Positions 46,902 through 57,727 of a stretch of 64,000 nt of DNA are shown in pieces (within the stretch, counting starts at the first letter, position 1; every line of letters begins with the position of its first letter). The notes beneath the pieces were generated by a model. It did no database searches, was not told the origin of the DNA, and was given only the letters and a program-made list of their open reading frames with translations. This stretch comes from Ustulina deusta (taxonomy: Eukaryota > Ascomycota > Sordariomycetes > Xylariales > Xylariaceae): contig JAJNNX010000038.1 of NCBI GenBank assembly GCA_023159155.1, positions 310,001-374,000 of the forward strand, written 5' to 3'. The translations under genes and the position numbers were made by a program.

Positions 46902-48692
46902 ATGAATTGGACTGAAGGCAGTCTTGCTCGCCACTCTCGCGGCCGGCAGCGCAACGCATTGATTGCACAGCAGAAGCAGCACTTTGCGAAGGTTCGCAGC
47001 GGTCTACTCAACGAGCGTACCAAATCGGGGCCTGTATTCATATCATTCCTCCCATCCAAATTGACCTCAGAATCGCCACACCAGATCACCGTGCCTCGGA
47101 ACTATGATGACAAGCTCTCTACGTCTCCCTTTCCATCTAGGAACCAAAGCCCTCAGCGAGAACACCCGACATACACACGTAACGACGACCATGAAGACGT
47201 GCTCGCAAACCTCGACCGGCGACAGAGGTTGCTGGAGAAGTCGGACTGGGCTGGCTTGAAATTACAGGAACCGTTGGATATATCATTTCCGGGCCAGGTC
47301 TATGCTACGAAAAGATGGGCCAGAGCCCCTTGTCCCCAAGAGAGAGCGCCGGGTGAGCCCAGAAAGCACGCTACAGCTCATATAGAGGAGCGGTACAAGC
47401 GCCTTAAGAGGTCATCCATGAGAATTCGGATCGGCTGCCAGGAGATCCAACCGAGTATTGTGACTGGCTCACAGCCAAGCGCCAGGCAATACACTCTCGA
47501 CCCAGAGCGATCAACCCACAGGTCTCAGCATAAATCAAGACTGGTAGACAGTATGCACTGCTCTGAGCGTGGAATGGATGAGTATCGGGGCATTGCTTCA
47601 GACAACAGTTCTCGAAGATTACCAACCTTATCGGGCGGAGCTAGATCTCCTGTCAATATAGTTTATTCATCCCCAGCCATATATGAGCCGGTCCCTCGCC
47701 GGGACTTTTATTCTCAAACTCAGCAATGGCTTTCGCCTAGTTCGGAAGATCGAGAGAGTATGCAAGTCGAAATCGAACGAGCAGTTCGACCCGTGCCACC
47801 TTCACAAGAATCGGAGCAGCAGAGATGGAAGGATTGGATTTTGTGTGAGGAATCTTCGAATGTTTCGTCCGTGATAGCAATGGCTACTTCAGAGATTGAC
47901 GCTCCAGGCTCCGGGAGCAGCGTCATTACATTGCCATCTCATCTTCAGCCTCGGCTACCTAGTCTTCGTCTCTCTAGCGAGCCAGACCTGGCACCCAAAC
48001 ACAGCTCACCTGAACACTCAGTTGAACACAACAGCATTGGAAGTGTCAACATCAGTCACGGTGCCAGCCAAGACGGCCGATGCCCGCCGGAGAATTATAA
48101 CCCTCTGCCATTGAACCAACAACGCATACCCCCAAAGGAAATAGAAATTCCAGATGACCTCAACGATATATGGAGGAAATTCGCCTATGGAGATGATGAG
48201 GATAGTGAGGAATTACTCAGAGATACGTTTAAGGAAGCCGCACATCGAGCTGCCGTGGAGCTACGACCCTCTGATACGTCTTGCAGAACAGACGAGTATA
48301 CAGAAATTACTGCTGCTTCCGGAACAGAATTGTCTCCCAGAGATCACCAATACAAGCACAACCATATCTCTCTAGAGACATCTTCGGAAAGTCATATAGC
48401 GATGAAAGGGACGACAGGCTCACAGACAGTGTTGAGCACTATCGCTACGGTTGGATCTTCTGATGAACCACCATACAACCCTACACCATTGGTCTTTCCA
48501 AAAGCTTTTGTAGGAAAGTATGCTAATGCGGACCACACCCCACTCGCTCGAAGTTTCAATGAAAATGTTTCAAAAGGCGGCAAGAAGGGGAGGAGGAAGA
48601 GAAGGAGGAAGATGGCTACAGACGGCAGAACTGATATTCGAAGCTTGCCTGACTTTGATGGAGATCCGATTGAGGAGATTGAAGAGGATTAA
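46902..48692 (+). CDS. fungal hypothetical protein, 596 residues, basic C-terminal cluster
   Basis: Single intronless frame with a good start context (CC before ATG). The N terminus MNWTEGSLARHS...QKQHFAKVRSGL resembles the opening of a widespread ascomycete family of unknown function in which a W-T-x-G-x-L-x-R-H motif precedes a Gln/Lys-rich helix. The rest is Ser/Pro/Glu-rich and probably disordered. A short helical block lies around IEIPDDLNDIWRKFAYGDDEDSEELL (two parts, about residues 415-440). Near the C terminus GGKKGRRKRRRK is a candidate nuclear localisation signal, followed by an acidic end (DGDPIEEIEED). A nuclear chromatin or RNA-associated role is inference only. Confidence 0.72.
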   Translation: MNWTEGSLARHSRGRQRNALIAQQKQHFAKVRSGLLNERTKSGPVFISFLPSKLTSESPHQITVPRNYDDKLSTSPFPSRNQSPQREHPTYTRNDDHEDVLANLDRRQRLLEKSDWAGLKLQEPLDISFPGQVYATKRWARAPCPQERAPGEPRKHATAHIEERYKRLKRSSMRIRIGCQEIQPSIVTGSQPSARQYTLDPERSTHRSQHKSRLVDSMHCSERGMDEYRGIASDNSSRRLPTLSGGARSPVNIVYSSPAIYEPVPRRDFYSQTQQWLSPSSEDRESMQVEIERAVRPVPPSQESEQQRWKDWILCEESSNVSSVIAMATSEIDAPGSGSSVITLPSHLQPRLPSLRLSSEPDLAPKHSSPEHSVEHNSIGSVNISHGASQDGRCPPENYNPLPLNQQRIPPKEIEIPDDLNDIWRKFAYGDDEDSEELLRDTFKEAAHRAAVELRPSDTSCRTDEYTEITAASGTELSPRDHQYKHNHISLETSSESHIAMKGTTGSQTVLSTIATVGSSDEPPYNPTPLVFPKAFVGKYANADHTPLARSFNENVSKGGKKGRRKRRRKMATDGRTDIRSLPDFDGDPIEEIEED

Positions 48693-49059
48693 ATCCTCTG
48701 TATATAGAGACCCTTCCCATTATAGCTATCGTCCGAACTAGCTTATCCCATAGAAATCTTGTCATGGTTATCTCTCGGATGTTCATCCGCTTCCAATACA
48801 AGTGGCAAGGGGCAATTCGGCTTGCTGATTAATGACCAATATGTGGATCCGATCGGGTTTATTATCTATGCCAAATAGGTTGCTTCCTGATCTCCATCAC
48901 ATTTAAAATAATTTGGAGAATTAGATGTATTGATTGCCACTTCTTCCTTTTTCATTAGCTTCACAATTACATTCTATGCTCCTCGCTTTACATGCACTTT
49001 TGCGCTGAACACATTTTCCACCATCATTCCGCGCCATTCCGAATATAGACATTAACAAT
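48693..49059. other. short intergenic region
   Basis: 3' flank of the 596-residue gene and promoter of the MOSC fusion gene. Nothing notable was seen. Confidence 0.5.
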
Positions 49060-50992
49060 ATGTTACTAGCAGCTGATATAGATTTATTTGCTCCTTTCGA
49101 AAAGGATACTATTTTAGAGATCAGGACGAGTAAAATGAAGACTATGCCTGGGCTCACAATCCAAAGTGGAATTGACAAGCAGTCACGTTCTGGGAAAATT
49201 CGTGTTACTTTCCTTGGACTCGCCGACGATGAACACGATCCTACATTTCACGGCGGTAAAGATAAGGCCATACACGGATGTATGTTGTTGTTCTATATGC
49301 AGTTCCACTGCGACGGTTGTTGGATGCCAGCCACTATCTGCATCAGATGCTGACGAACACCAGACTGTTCTTCACATTATACGCAATGGAGACAGGAGTT
49401 CCCTGATGCAGAAGCACGGTTTAAACCCGGTGGTTTCGGCGAAAACTTCGTGACCGAACGGATGAACGAGCGCAACATCTGCATAGGAGATATTTTGTCG
49501 GTCGGCAGCGATGGGGTACTATTACAGATTAGTCTACCGCGACAGCCATGCTTCAAGCTCAATCATCGGTTCCAACTGAAGAACTTTGCGCCGAACACGT
49601 ACAAGAAGAGCCGCACTGGATGGTACTACCGGGTGCTGCGCGAGGGGACCGTGCAGGCAGGGGATGAAATCCGACTCGTCGAGAGAAGATGGCCGAGATG
49701 GACTGTCGAACGGGTCCAAGAGTACTTGCACCGCACGACCGACAATGCTGAAATGAACGAGGAACTCTCGCAGATTGTCGATATGGGCGACGAATGTACA
49801 AAGGCATTCGAGAAGCGCGTGGCGAAGTTCAAGGCTAAGCAGAGGCGCGCAGCAGCAGGCAGCGAAGATGATAAAGCAGAAAAATGGCGCGATTATGAGC
49901 TTGTCGAGAAAAAAGTCCAAACACCGAGGATCACATCCTTCGTGCTCGAAGCTGTAACGCCCGATCCTGACATCAAAGGCGCCGACGTCAGACTTGGATC
50001 GCATGCACGCCTTAGGCTGCCCAACGGCCTGATACGCTCGTACTCTATCGTCTCTGGGAACGAAAACCGCTTCGAACTTGGTATTGCGCTGGAGGAACCG
50101 AGCCGCGGTGGCTCGGTATACTTGCATAAGAATACAAAAGAGGGCGACGTGATTCAAGTAGGTCACATCACATCGGATCTCAACCCCGCGGGCGCAGCCA
50201 GCAACCACGTCTTTATCGTCGGCGGTATCGGTATCACGGCGTTTCTGAGCATGATGGAGGCTTACCGCCTAATTCATTGGGAGACGACGCTGCACTACGG
50301 TCTGCGCGCCGCGGATGACATCCCTTTCCGGGAGCGCCTCGACGGATTACAGGACTCTGTGAAGCTCTACGACCGGAGCCAAGGTCAGCGCATGGACATC
50401 GGGGAAATAATCCGGAGCCGTAAGCAATCGTCCCGAGTCGTTTTTTCTTGCTTCAGCGAACCCTTTCGAGTGTCAAGGCTCCTTTTTTCGGGTCAAAAAT
50501 CATACCCTGGGGGGATTTCCTGCAGGAACCGAAACACACTCGCGTATCGCCTTTTCAAAATGGCGACGACTGGCTGACTCCAAGTGTTTTTTTTTTTTAG
50601 TTTCGTGGAATTCACATGTTTATGTCTGTGGGCCGAAGCGAATGCTCGAGGAGGCTGTCCAGGAGGCGAAGAAGTGTGGCCTTGGGGACGATGAAATCCA
50701 CCTCGAAGCCTTCTCTGCTGATACCACCGGCGATCCATTCGAAGCCGAGGTCGCCAACCGTGAAGGCAAGATCTTGAAAGTCGCTGGCGAAGAGACACTT
50801 CTAGAAGTGCTGAGAAAGCACTTTGATGACGTGCCTAGTAGTTGCGAAGTTGGTAATTGTGGCACATGTCGAGTTTCGCTGACGAGCGGGAATGTCGAGC
50901 ATAGAGGTACGGCGCTCGCGGCGGAGGATAAGAAGGGGGCTATGTTGAGCTGTGTTAGTAGGGGTATTGGGAGAATCGCGATTGAGATATAA
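49060..50992 (+). CDS. MOSC domain - ferredoxin reductase - 2Fe-2S ferredoxin fusion protein
   Basis: Exons 49060-49279, 49364-50419 and 50601-50992 give 555 residues. In order: a YiiM-like MOSC domain (residues ~20-170; FHGGKDKAIHGYCSSHY formed across intron 1, then FKPGGFGENFVTE); the 3-alpha module (RRWPRWTVERVQEYLHR); an FAD-binding barrel with LPNGLIRSYSIVSG; an NAD-binding part with VGGIGITAFLSMM and, on exon 3, NSHVYVCGP; and a plant-type 2Fe-2S domain with C507, C512, C515 and C543. Bacterial YiiM reduces N-hydroxylated purines with molybdenum cofactor, receiving electrons from a separate reductase; here the electron chain NADH to FAD to 2Fe-2S to a possible Mo site is on one chain (inference). 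The active-site Cys candidate is in HGYCSSHY. Intron 2 is 181 bp. Confidence 0.9.
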
Positions 50993-51592
50993 GCGGTTGA
51001 CATGAGTGAGTTCTTGATTCCTCGCAGACCCGTCATGAACTTCTTATTGACCTTTTTGTCCGTACCGAAGGGCAGCATGAATTGACTTTCATACTATCAC
51101 TCAACGTACTTGCTTACTCCCATTTTCAAACCTCGGTATCTTGACATTGCGACTATTAGAATTACTCATAAGAGTATTTATAGTTGACTTCGTCACGTAT
51201 CGATTCAGCTCGTTACTGTAGGGCCCTGCCTGCCGCTGCTCAACGAGTCGAAGTGGCTTTGGTGGTGACTACAGGAGAGAGAGAGCGAGTAGAGAGAGCG
51301 AGTAGAGAGAAGCGGCGGCGGAGACGGGAGAGGAAAAAGATGTATATACAGTGCTACGCACACCTCTGTCAACAAAGGTGGTATCTCTCGTAACGCCATC
51401 CGGAATTATACCCATATCTTTGTGAATGAGTAGATATTTAGTTGATCAATCAGTCTGCCGTCATATTAATAACCTATGAACCGATGTAGCCGAGATGGGT
51501 TCCAGAAACCGCCGCCGTGACCATCGCGGGCCTCTAGCCTCCAAGTTATCCAATTCGATCCATCGAGCACTTGGTTATTGCATTCAACAGAC
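50993..51592. other. convergent intergenic region
   Basis: 3' flanks of the MOSC fusion and the SDR gene. A purine-rich GAGAGA/GAGCGAGTAGAGA repeat lies at about 51274-51320. No gene was seen. Confidence 0.5.
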
Positions 51593-52767
51593 CTATGATC
51601 CTGCATTATCGAGGTAGTCGTTGCCAGATCCTGGTACCTCACCATCCATAGACATAGCGATCGCTTTAGTAGCCTCCAGGTCGTGACGAATCTCCCCAAG
51701 CCTCCGCTCGACCGCCTCTACGCAATCGGAGCCCAGAATCATGCGGATATAATCATGGCCTTCGACAACAGCCTTCACAATTTCCCTTGCAGCTTTTTCC
51801 GGGTCCCCTTTAATCTGATTCGGCAACGGGGCCGTTTTAAAAGCCGGAACCGTGCCAACCCATTGCTCGACTACCGTGCCCTTGTACCCCTCGCTGAAAC
51901 CATTGGTACCTCGATGCGCAACGGGAGTCTTGAGATTTTTAGTCCAGGGCGTACGGAACGCACCAGGCTCTACCATCAAGACTTTGATTCCCAATGTTGC
52001 CACCTCCCGGCTGAGCGCATCGTGAATAGCCTCAATGGCGGATTTGCTTGCGCTATATATTCCCCGCCCGGGAACAGACATATATCTGCCCTCACAGTAC
52101 CAGTGCGGTTAGGTTAGTACGGTTCTAGATGATAACGGGGCAGTTCGCGTACACGACACCACTGCTGATGAGGACGATGTGGCCACGACCCTTCGCGCGC
52201 ACTAGAAGGAATCGGCCGTTAGGAATACGGCTCGAGTTACGATTTGACTCATTCTCGGTGGATTTGAGAGTATGCCGGCGCACGTAAAGCGTTGTGAAAG
52301 CGAGAAAGAAAGACCCAGGAATGCTCACTCGATGGTAAGACGGCTCGAATGGCGCGAAGCGGCCCCAAGAAATTCACATTCAGCTGGTCCAGGACTTCCT
52401 CTTCGCTACGGTTATCTATCCTTTAGTCTCGTCGGGCTGAGAGGATTTCTACGCGAATGGCTACTGACCTTGTGTCCTCGACGGCGCCGATGAACGAGTA
52501 GCCCGCATTGTTCACGAGAACGTCGAAGCCGTGCTCCTCCTGGGCCTGGGCGAAACGACGGAACGAGTCGGGGTGGGCGGGATCCAGCTGTATCCAAATG
52601 CCACCCTGGGCAACAAAGTCGGGGTTGGCGGCTGCGGCTCTGGCTACGTCGCGCGTGGCTCCAACGACCCTGTGTCCTGCGTCGAGCGCCGCGATGCAGA
52701 TGGATTGGCCGATCCCCGAAGATGCGCCCGTGACTAACCACGTGGAAACCGTCGCTTCCGATGCCAT
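51593..52767 (-). CDS. short-chain dehydrogenase/reductase (classical SDR)
   Basis: Minus-strand exons 52767-52469, 52405-52329, 52201-52153 and 52085-51593 encode 305 residues. Cofactor motif T13-G14-A-S-S-G18-I-G20; the structural NNAG motif follows around residue 88; catalytic Ser138/Ser139 in HIVLISSG; and the Y152-x-x-x-K156 pair in GIYSASK. Exons 2-4 are short, and the GTACGC donor of intron 3 is needed to bring the catalytic Tyr into frame. The family converts alcohols and carbonyls with NAD(P)H in the cytosol. The closest visible type is the fungal oxidoreductase group with the SVPGRGIYSASK pattern; the substrate cannot be named. The start codon lies in a strong context and puts the Rossmann motif at the usual distance. 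Confidence 0.9.
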
Positions 52768-53960
52768 TTTACTCTCTCATTGGTGGGACGCTGTTTGGCT
52801 CGCGGAGGTCAAGCGAGGGCAATGAGAACGGAAGGTAAAGGGTGCATATTAAATACGGTCCAGAGGCAGCGAAGGCCGTGCTGGTATCTTTCTCTTTAGC
52901 CTATCTACATGCCTACACTACGTAGATGATACCTATTCATGCTGCAGGGTAGGAGGGAAATAGTGTATGTCACCTGCCCCGCGCCGGAGTGAATGAAGCC
53001 GTGGATTGAAGTTCTCGGGCATTTCTTTGCATGCCTTGAACTAAAGACTCTGGAGAGAACTTGTGAAATTTACAGCTAATCATGCCGGAATTGGTTTTGG
53101 TGTGTGTCCTCCGATGGGTGTGTCTTGATGAAATTTAGCATGAGAAGCAAAGCGCAAGACCTCGCTGGCCAGGCATTTATCCCCAACACTATCCTGGGGT
53201 ATGGGGTACCTACACGGGCTAGGTACCCTTGCCCTTACAACCGCCCATACTATTCTAGGTACCTAGGTACCATTTACCAACAGAACTGTATCCAGTCTGT
53301 ATAATATTCCTGTATCACTTAAGTAGCTCGCTTGGAACCTTGCGTTTGGCTACTAGCAGCCACTTCTCTAGCGTGTTTATTTCTTCCATTCACTTACCGC
53401 CCAGGTTACTTATCTGGCCGGCTTGAACACCGTGACGACTTCGTCGGCTGCATACCCGCTGCACACAGCTTCTCAAAGGGCATTTCCCACGGCGCTGCAG
53501 CAAGCACCTATACTTCCGATACTGCTACTATCTCTTGAGCGACGTGGTGAATAAGTGTTCAAACGACCTGCCTAGTTGCGCCACTGGCTGGGCCGGCTTA
53601 TTCGCTGTATGCACCTGTGCAGCAGCAGATTTACCCTGGGCGTATAGAATAAGTAGCCAGCGAATTATGCCTGCGAGGATGGCTTGATTGCGAGTCTCTC
53701 GGCCAGTGCATCGTTGTCGCAGCACCTCCTCACGTCTCTCCTCAGTGTCCTCACCGCCCTTCGGGATCGCCAAGCAGAAAGCCACATACTAATCTGCCGG
53801 GAGCCACATCCTAGCCACGGATGAAATGAAACGCCGATCCTGCAGCCTCCGGGGGCCGGGTCGTCGTCCATCCAGACCACTTCGCACACACACACATATA
53901 TATCAATCCTCCCACCGTGAGGATTCTCCCGAACAAAACAAGATTCCTCGACGCACAACC
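52768..53960. other. divergent intergenic region
   Basis: Shared upstream region of the SDR (minus) and ceramide synthase (plus) genes. CTAGGTACC palindromes occur at about 53219 and 53255-53272, and an (AC)n then (AT)n stretch at about 53886-53902, close upstream of the ceramide synthase start. No gene was seen. Confidence 0.5.
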
Positions 53961-55476
53961 ATGGCTGGCCACGTCGAGACGGAGTCCAATACGGTGCGCA
54001 AGGGATTGCTGCAGAGCCCGACGCAGTGGCTGCGCGAGCACCAAATTGGTACATATGCCATTCTGTCCAGACCCGCCCGCCCCTTGGACCACTGCTAACG
54101 ACGAACCCACCAAAGGCGTTTCGTGTAATTTCATTCTAGCTCTCTTCCTCGTTCACACCTGTCTGCCCCAAGACCGGCCCTTCACCTCTAAATTCTTCAC
54201 TTTATCGGGCTACAACCCGGCCACAGGCAAGTATGCTGCCAGCCGCGATGACCTGTACTTCGTCGGCTTCTGCGTTGTGCTGTTCACCGGCATCCGCGCC
54301 GGCGCCATGGAATATGTGCTCGCTCCCTTCGCCAGATACTGGGGCCTGTCCAACAAGAAGCGCATCGCCAGGTTTTCCGAGCAGGGCTGGATGTTCTTGT
54401 ACAATGCTGTGTTTTGGACCCTGGGAATGGTAGGTATCTATCTATCTATCTATCTATCTACGTCCACCCCCCTCTTGGTGACTTGATGAGACCTCGCTAA
54501 CCGTCGCTTCCCAGTACATCTACGTTCAATCGCCATACTTCCTGAAGCTGGAGGCGCTATGGACGGATTGGCCGCAGAGAGAGATGGAGGGACTCACCAA
54601 GGGCTACGTGTTGGCCCAGCTCGCGTACTGGACGCAGCAGCTGCTCGTCGTCAACCTCGAGGCCCGACGACATGATTACTGGCAGATGATAGCTCACCAC
54701 CTCGCCACCACCATGCTGATAACCTCGGCGTATGCTCATCACCACATACGCGTCACGAATCTAATCTTTGTCCTGATGGACATCATCGAGCTGATTTTCC
54801 CGGTACGTCTCGTCCACCTAGTAGTCCCCGGCGGCTAATTGCTACTAACGAGAGGGAAAAGCTGGCCAAATGCCTCAAGTGTCTAGGGTTTACGACCATC
54901 TGTGACGTCATCTTCGGCATATTCATGGTGACTTGGCTCGTCACCCGCCACGTGTTCTACCTCATGGTTTGCTGGAGCGTCTACACCGATTTGCCGCGGC
55001 TTATCCCGTCCTCGTGCTATAGCGGCCCGGCAGACAAGCTGCACGGTCCGTTGCCTGTTCCCGACGGCCGGGGATATCTCCTAGAGCCCTTCCGCGATCC
55101 CGCGGGCATCGTCTGCATGAACGAGGGGATTTGGTTCGGGTTTCTGTCGTATCTGCTCGTCCTCCAGGCCATCATGATGCCGTGGTCTGCGGCGATTGTC
55201 CGAGTAGCGATCCGAGTCGTCAGGGGTGACGGCGCCGAGGATATCAGGAGCGACGACGAAGAGGAAGAGGACGACGTCGAGGAAGACGAGAAGGTCGGAC
55301 TCGAAGACGCACGGATCATCGAGGAGGAGGTCGGGGTCGAGGTCATCGATTTCGAGGCGTGGAAACGCCGGAGTGGCGTGAAGCCCACGACCAGGTCAAG
55401 CGGAGCCAGTATATCGAGGCACAGCGATCGGAAAGAGCTGCTGAACAGGATCGGATGCGAGAGGCAGATCGAGTGA
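53961..55476 (+). CDS. LAG1: ceramide synthase (sphingosine N-acyltransferase, LAG1/LAC1 family)
   Basis: Exons 53961-54048, 54116-54429, 54515-54802 and 54862-55476 encode 434 residues. The TLC domain is clear: several hydrophobic helices (FILALFLVHTCLP, LYFVGFCVVLFTGIRAGAMEY, GWMFLYNAVFWTLGM) and the Lag1 motif with the essential His pair H195-H196 in MIAHHLATTMLITSAY, then HHIRVTNLIFVLMDIIELIFP. The enzyme joins fatty acyl-CoA to a sphingoid base in the ER membrane. The C-terminal cytosolic tail has a long Asp/Glu run (about residues 350-385) like the regulatory acidic tails of fungal Lag1 proteins. Intron 2 begins with a (TATC)n microsatellite immediately after its donor. The gene reads toward a 2.2-kb gene-poor stretch. 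Confidence 0.93.
54434..54461 (+). repeat. TATC microsatellite inside ceramide synthase intron 2
   Basis: About six or seven tandem ATCT units start five bases after the GTAGGT donor. Length changes here would alter intron length without touching the exons. Confidence 0.85.
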
Positions 55477-57727
55477 GGGGTAGTAGGGTAGTAGGGCCGC
55501 AGGCCATCTCCTGCGCGTCCCAGGGGATAATAATCCCTTACTGTTCCCTCTATTCGCCGCATACATACATCTGCCTGAAATTGTAAAGTAGCGGTGCAGT
55601 ATCCATATCGAACTCGATCCATTCACTTCAATCCCACCAACCAAACCTCTCGAGATGTCGGAATAGCGGTGAGGGCCACTGCTCCAGGTGCCGTGGTAAG
55701 GTCCCAAGCCGACCCAATCCGGCTCCCGAATGGGGCCGAGTCGGGATCCGCGGGTCTCGTTTTTATTTATTTATTTTATTATTATTATTAATTTTTTGTT
55801 TTAAAAAATATATGGCGGTATGGCTTAGTGTGGTGGTGCTTAATGCACCCCCCCTTTCTCGCTTCCTCGGCGATTGGATATTGTCATTCAAGAATAGGCG
55901 GGATTAAAAAAAGGCAGGATACCTACGACGAAGGGATAGCGGTGGCGATATATACTTCGCCTCGACCACGCGGCGCACGGTCTTCACCACGCACACGGCA
56001 GGTTTCAGGGCTTGCCTGAGTCGATAGCCCGGAGGCGAGGGCATGAATCGTTTGTGAAAATAATAAAATAAAATAATGGCGTCTTTGGCTTTCGGCTTCG
56101 TCGTTCTTCATGATGTGCAGTGAGTGTGACGACGGTAGCGAGTCGAGTCCCATTTGTCATGAATGGTCCCGAGATAGTCTGACTGGCTTATTATTACCTT
56201 CAAGAGAGCCTTGAGCTCTCGTGGTCAATACCGCTTTTGAAGTCTGATCGTGCGAGTTTCTGTCTGACCCATGTGTGTTGTTGATTCCTGGTGTTGATTC
56301 TTTGAACTCACTCTTCCTACACCGCTAGGTTCCGGGCCTCACTTTCTTCAAATCTATTAGGTTGGAGGCACAACTACTTATACCTCATTCTTATGAGAGC
56401 GAGAGGATGCGAAAAGAGGAATGTTACTTCGAGTATTCAACTGGAAGCAATGGTAGCAAAACCTTATAACTAACAAAAGGCTTCCGCACATTGCTTCCGG
56501 TCATAATCCTCTTCACTGACACGTTCGACTCCACGCCAATAGTACTCAGCCTCAATCGATCATCTACCAACAGACCAAATTTTTTTTAAGCTATTACCAA
56601 ACTACAAATTAGCACTGCAATTTTAGCCCACTCCAACGGGATGTAGATCGTAAAGGTACTCTGGCGGCTTACTATTGCCATCATATAGGGTGTCGAAATA
56701 CCATAGTCGACCAATATTTTATTTAAAGCAAGTTAAATAGAAGCAGCAAAAGTAGAGGACGGTTTACTTGAAAAAATCTTACTTTATTAAATAAAATATA
56801 AATAAAATAACTATATTTGTTCATTAGAGTACCTAATAGGTAGTCTCGGATCGCTATCGCTTCAATGCCCCACCCCCGCAGCCCGTATATAGACTAGTAC
56901 CAACGTAGGTACCTACAGGTAGCTACCGTACCTACCTCGGCGGGTACATGCAAAGTGCCTACCATATGTAGGTAGGTAGCTATACCTATAGATATAGCAA
57001 AAGCATGAATTCTTCAATACAGTCCCGAAGTCCTGCCTGAAAAGTCAAGATAAATGAGTATTCTTGCGAAGCCGGCTAAGTATACTTAGTCTTCTCACCC
57101 TCTGACTAGGTACTACTATCATGGATTTCAGGTTTCTCCTAAGAGTCGTGCATGAATAATCCTACCTAACCAGGGAGAGTTTGAGACGGCAGGCTGAGCC
57201 ACGGCGAATTCTGCAGTGGAAAATTGAGGCGGGCATCGGAGCCTTGCTGACTACCCGTTGCGAACAACGATCGAGCCCTTTTGAGCCAAACGGCAGATCG
57301 ATCTGACCGCGGCCCAGAGGCTCACATTTTTGTGGGGTGAGAGGGACACATCTGACTCCTCGGTCCTGCTTGATCGACAGGTGAACGCCTTAAATCTTCT
57401 GCTACAAGCCGTGCAATGGTATGTCATAACCCCGGGACTGTAGGAGATAGTTTCCTCCTTTGTAGAAGCCTATTAATAGGATGATAGTAACACTTTTGAA
57501 CAACAACAAAATCTTTTGGTTAGAGAAGAGAGCCGGTCTATACTGCAACAAGCAAAAGACTGCTCGTCCTCAATCATCGGCATTGAAGACTCCGCGAGTT
57601 TTATTTCTGAAAACACTGCAGGTATTAACCAGGCGTCTTCATCACAAGCGCAAACTGGCATTGTCAAACTAGCATTGTCAAGTCATCGAATGATCATCTC
57701 CAGCTAGCATCGAAAGCGCACGAAACA
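55477..57727. other. 2.2-kb gene-poor region with AT-rich patches
   Basis: AT-rich low-complexity patches lie at 55760-55812 (TTTA and ATT units) and 56710-56820 (TAAAATA units). A TAGGTACCTAC palindrome lies near 56906 and a TAGGTAGG element near 56967. A short open stretch before the G-alpha-like gene (57480-57707) has protein-like composition but no ATG. Confidence 0.5.
57480..57706 (+). pseudogene. possible relic exon upstream of the G-alpha-like gene
   Basis: The frame starting just after a stop at 57477 encodes LLVREESRSILQQAKDC and then SSIIGIEDSASFISENTAG. This has coding character: balanced composition, an amphipathic helix, and a GTATTA donor-like site directly after ENTAG. There is no ATG and no obvious in-phase junction to the ATG at 57728. 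It may be the decayed N-terminal exon of that gene, or chance. Confidence 0.25.
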
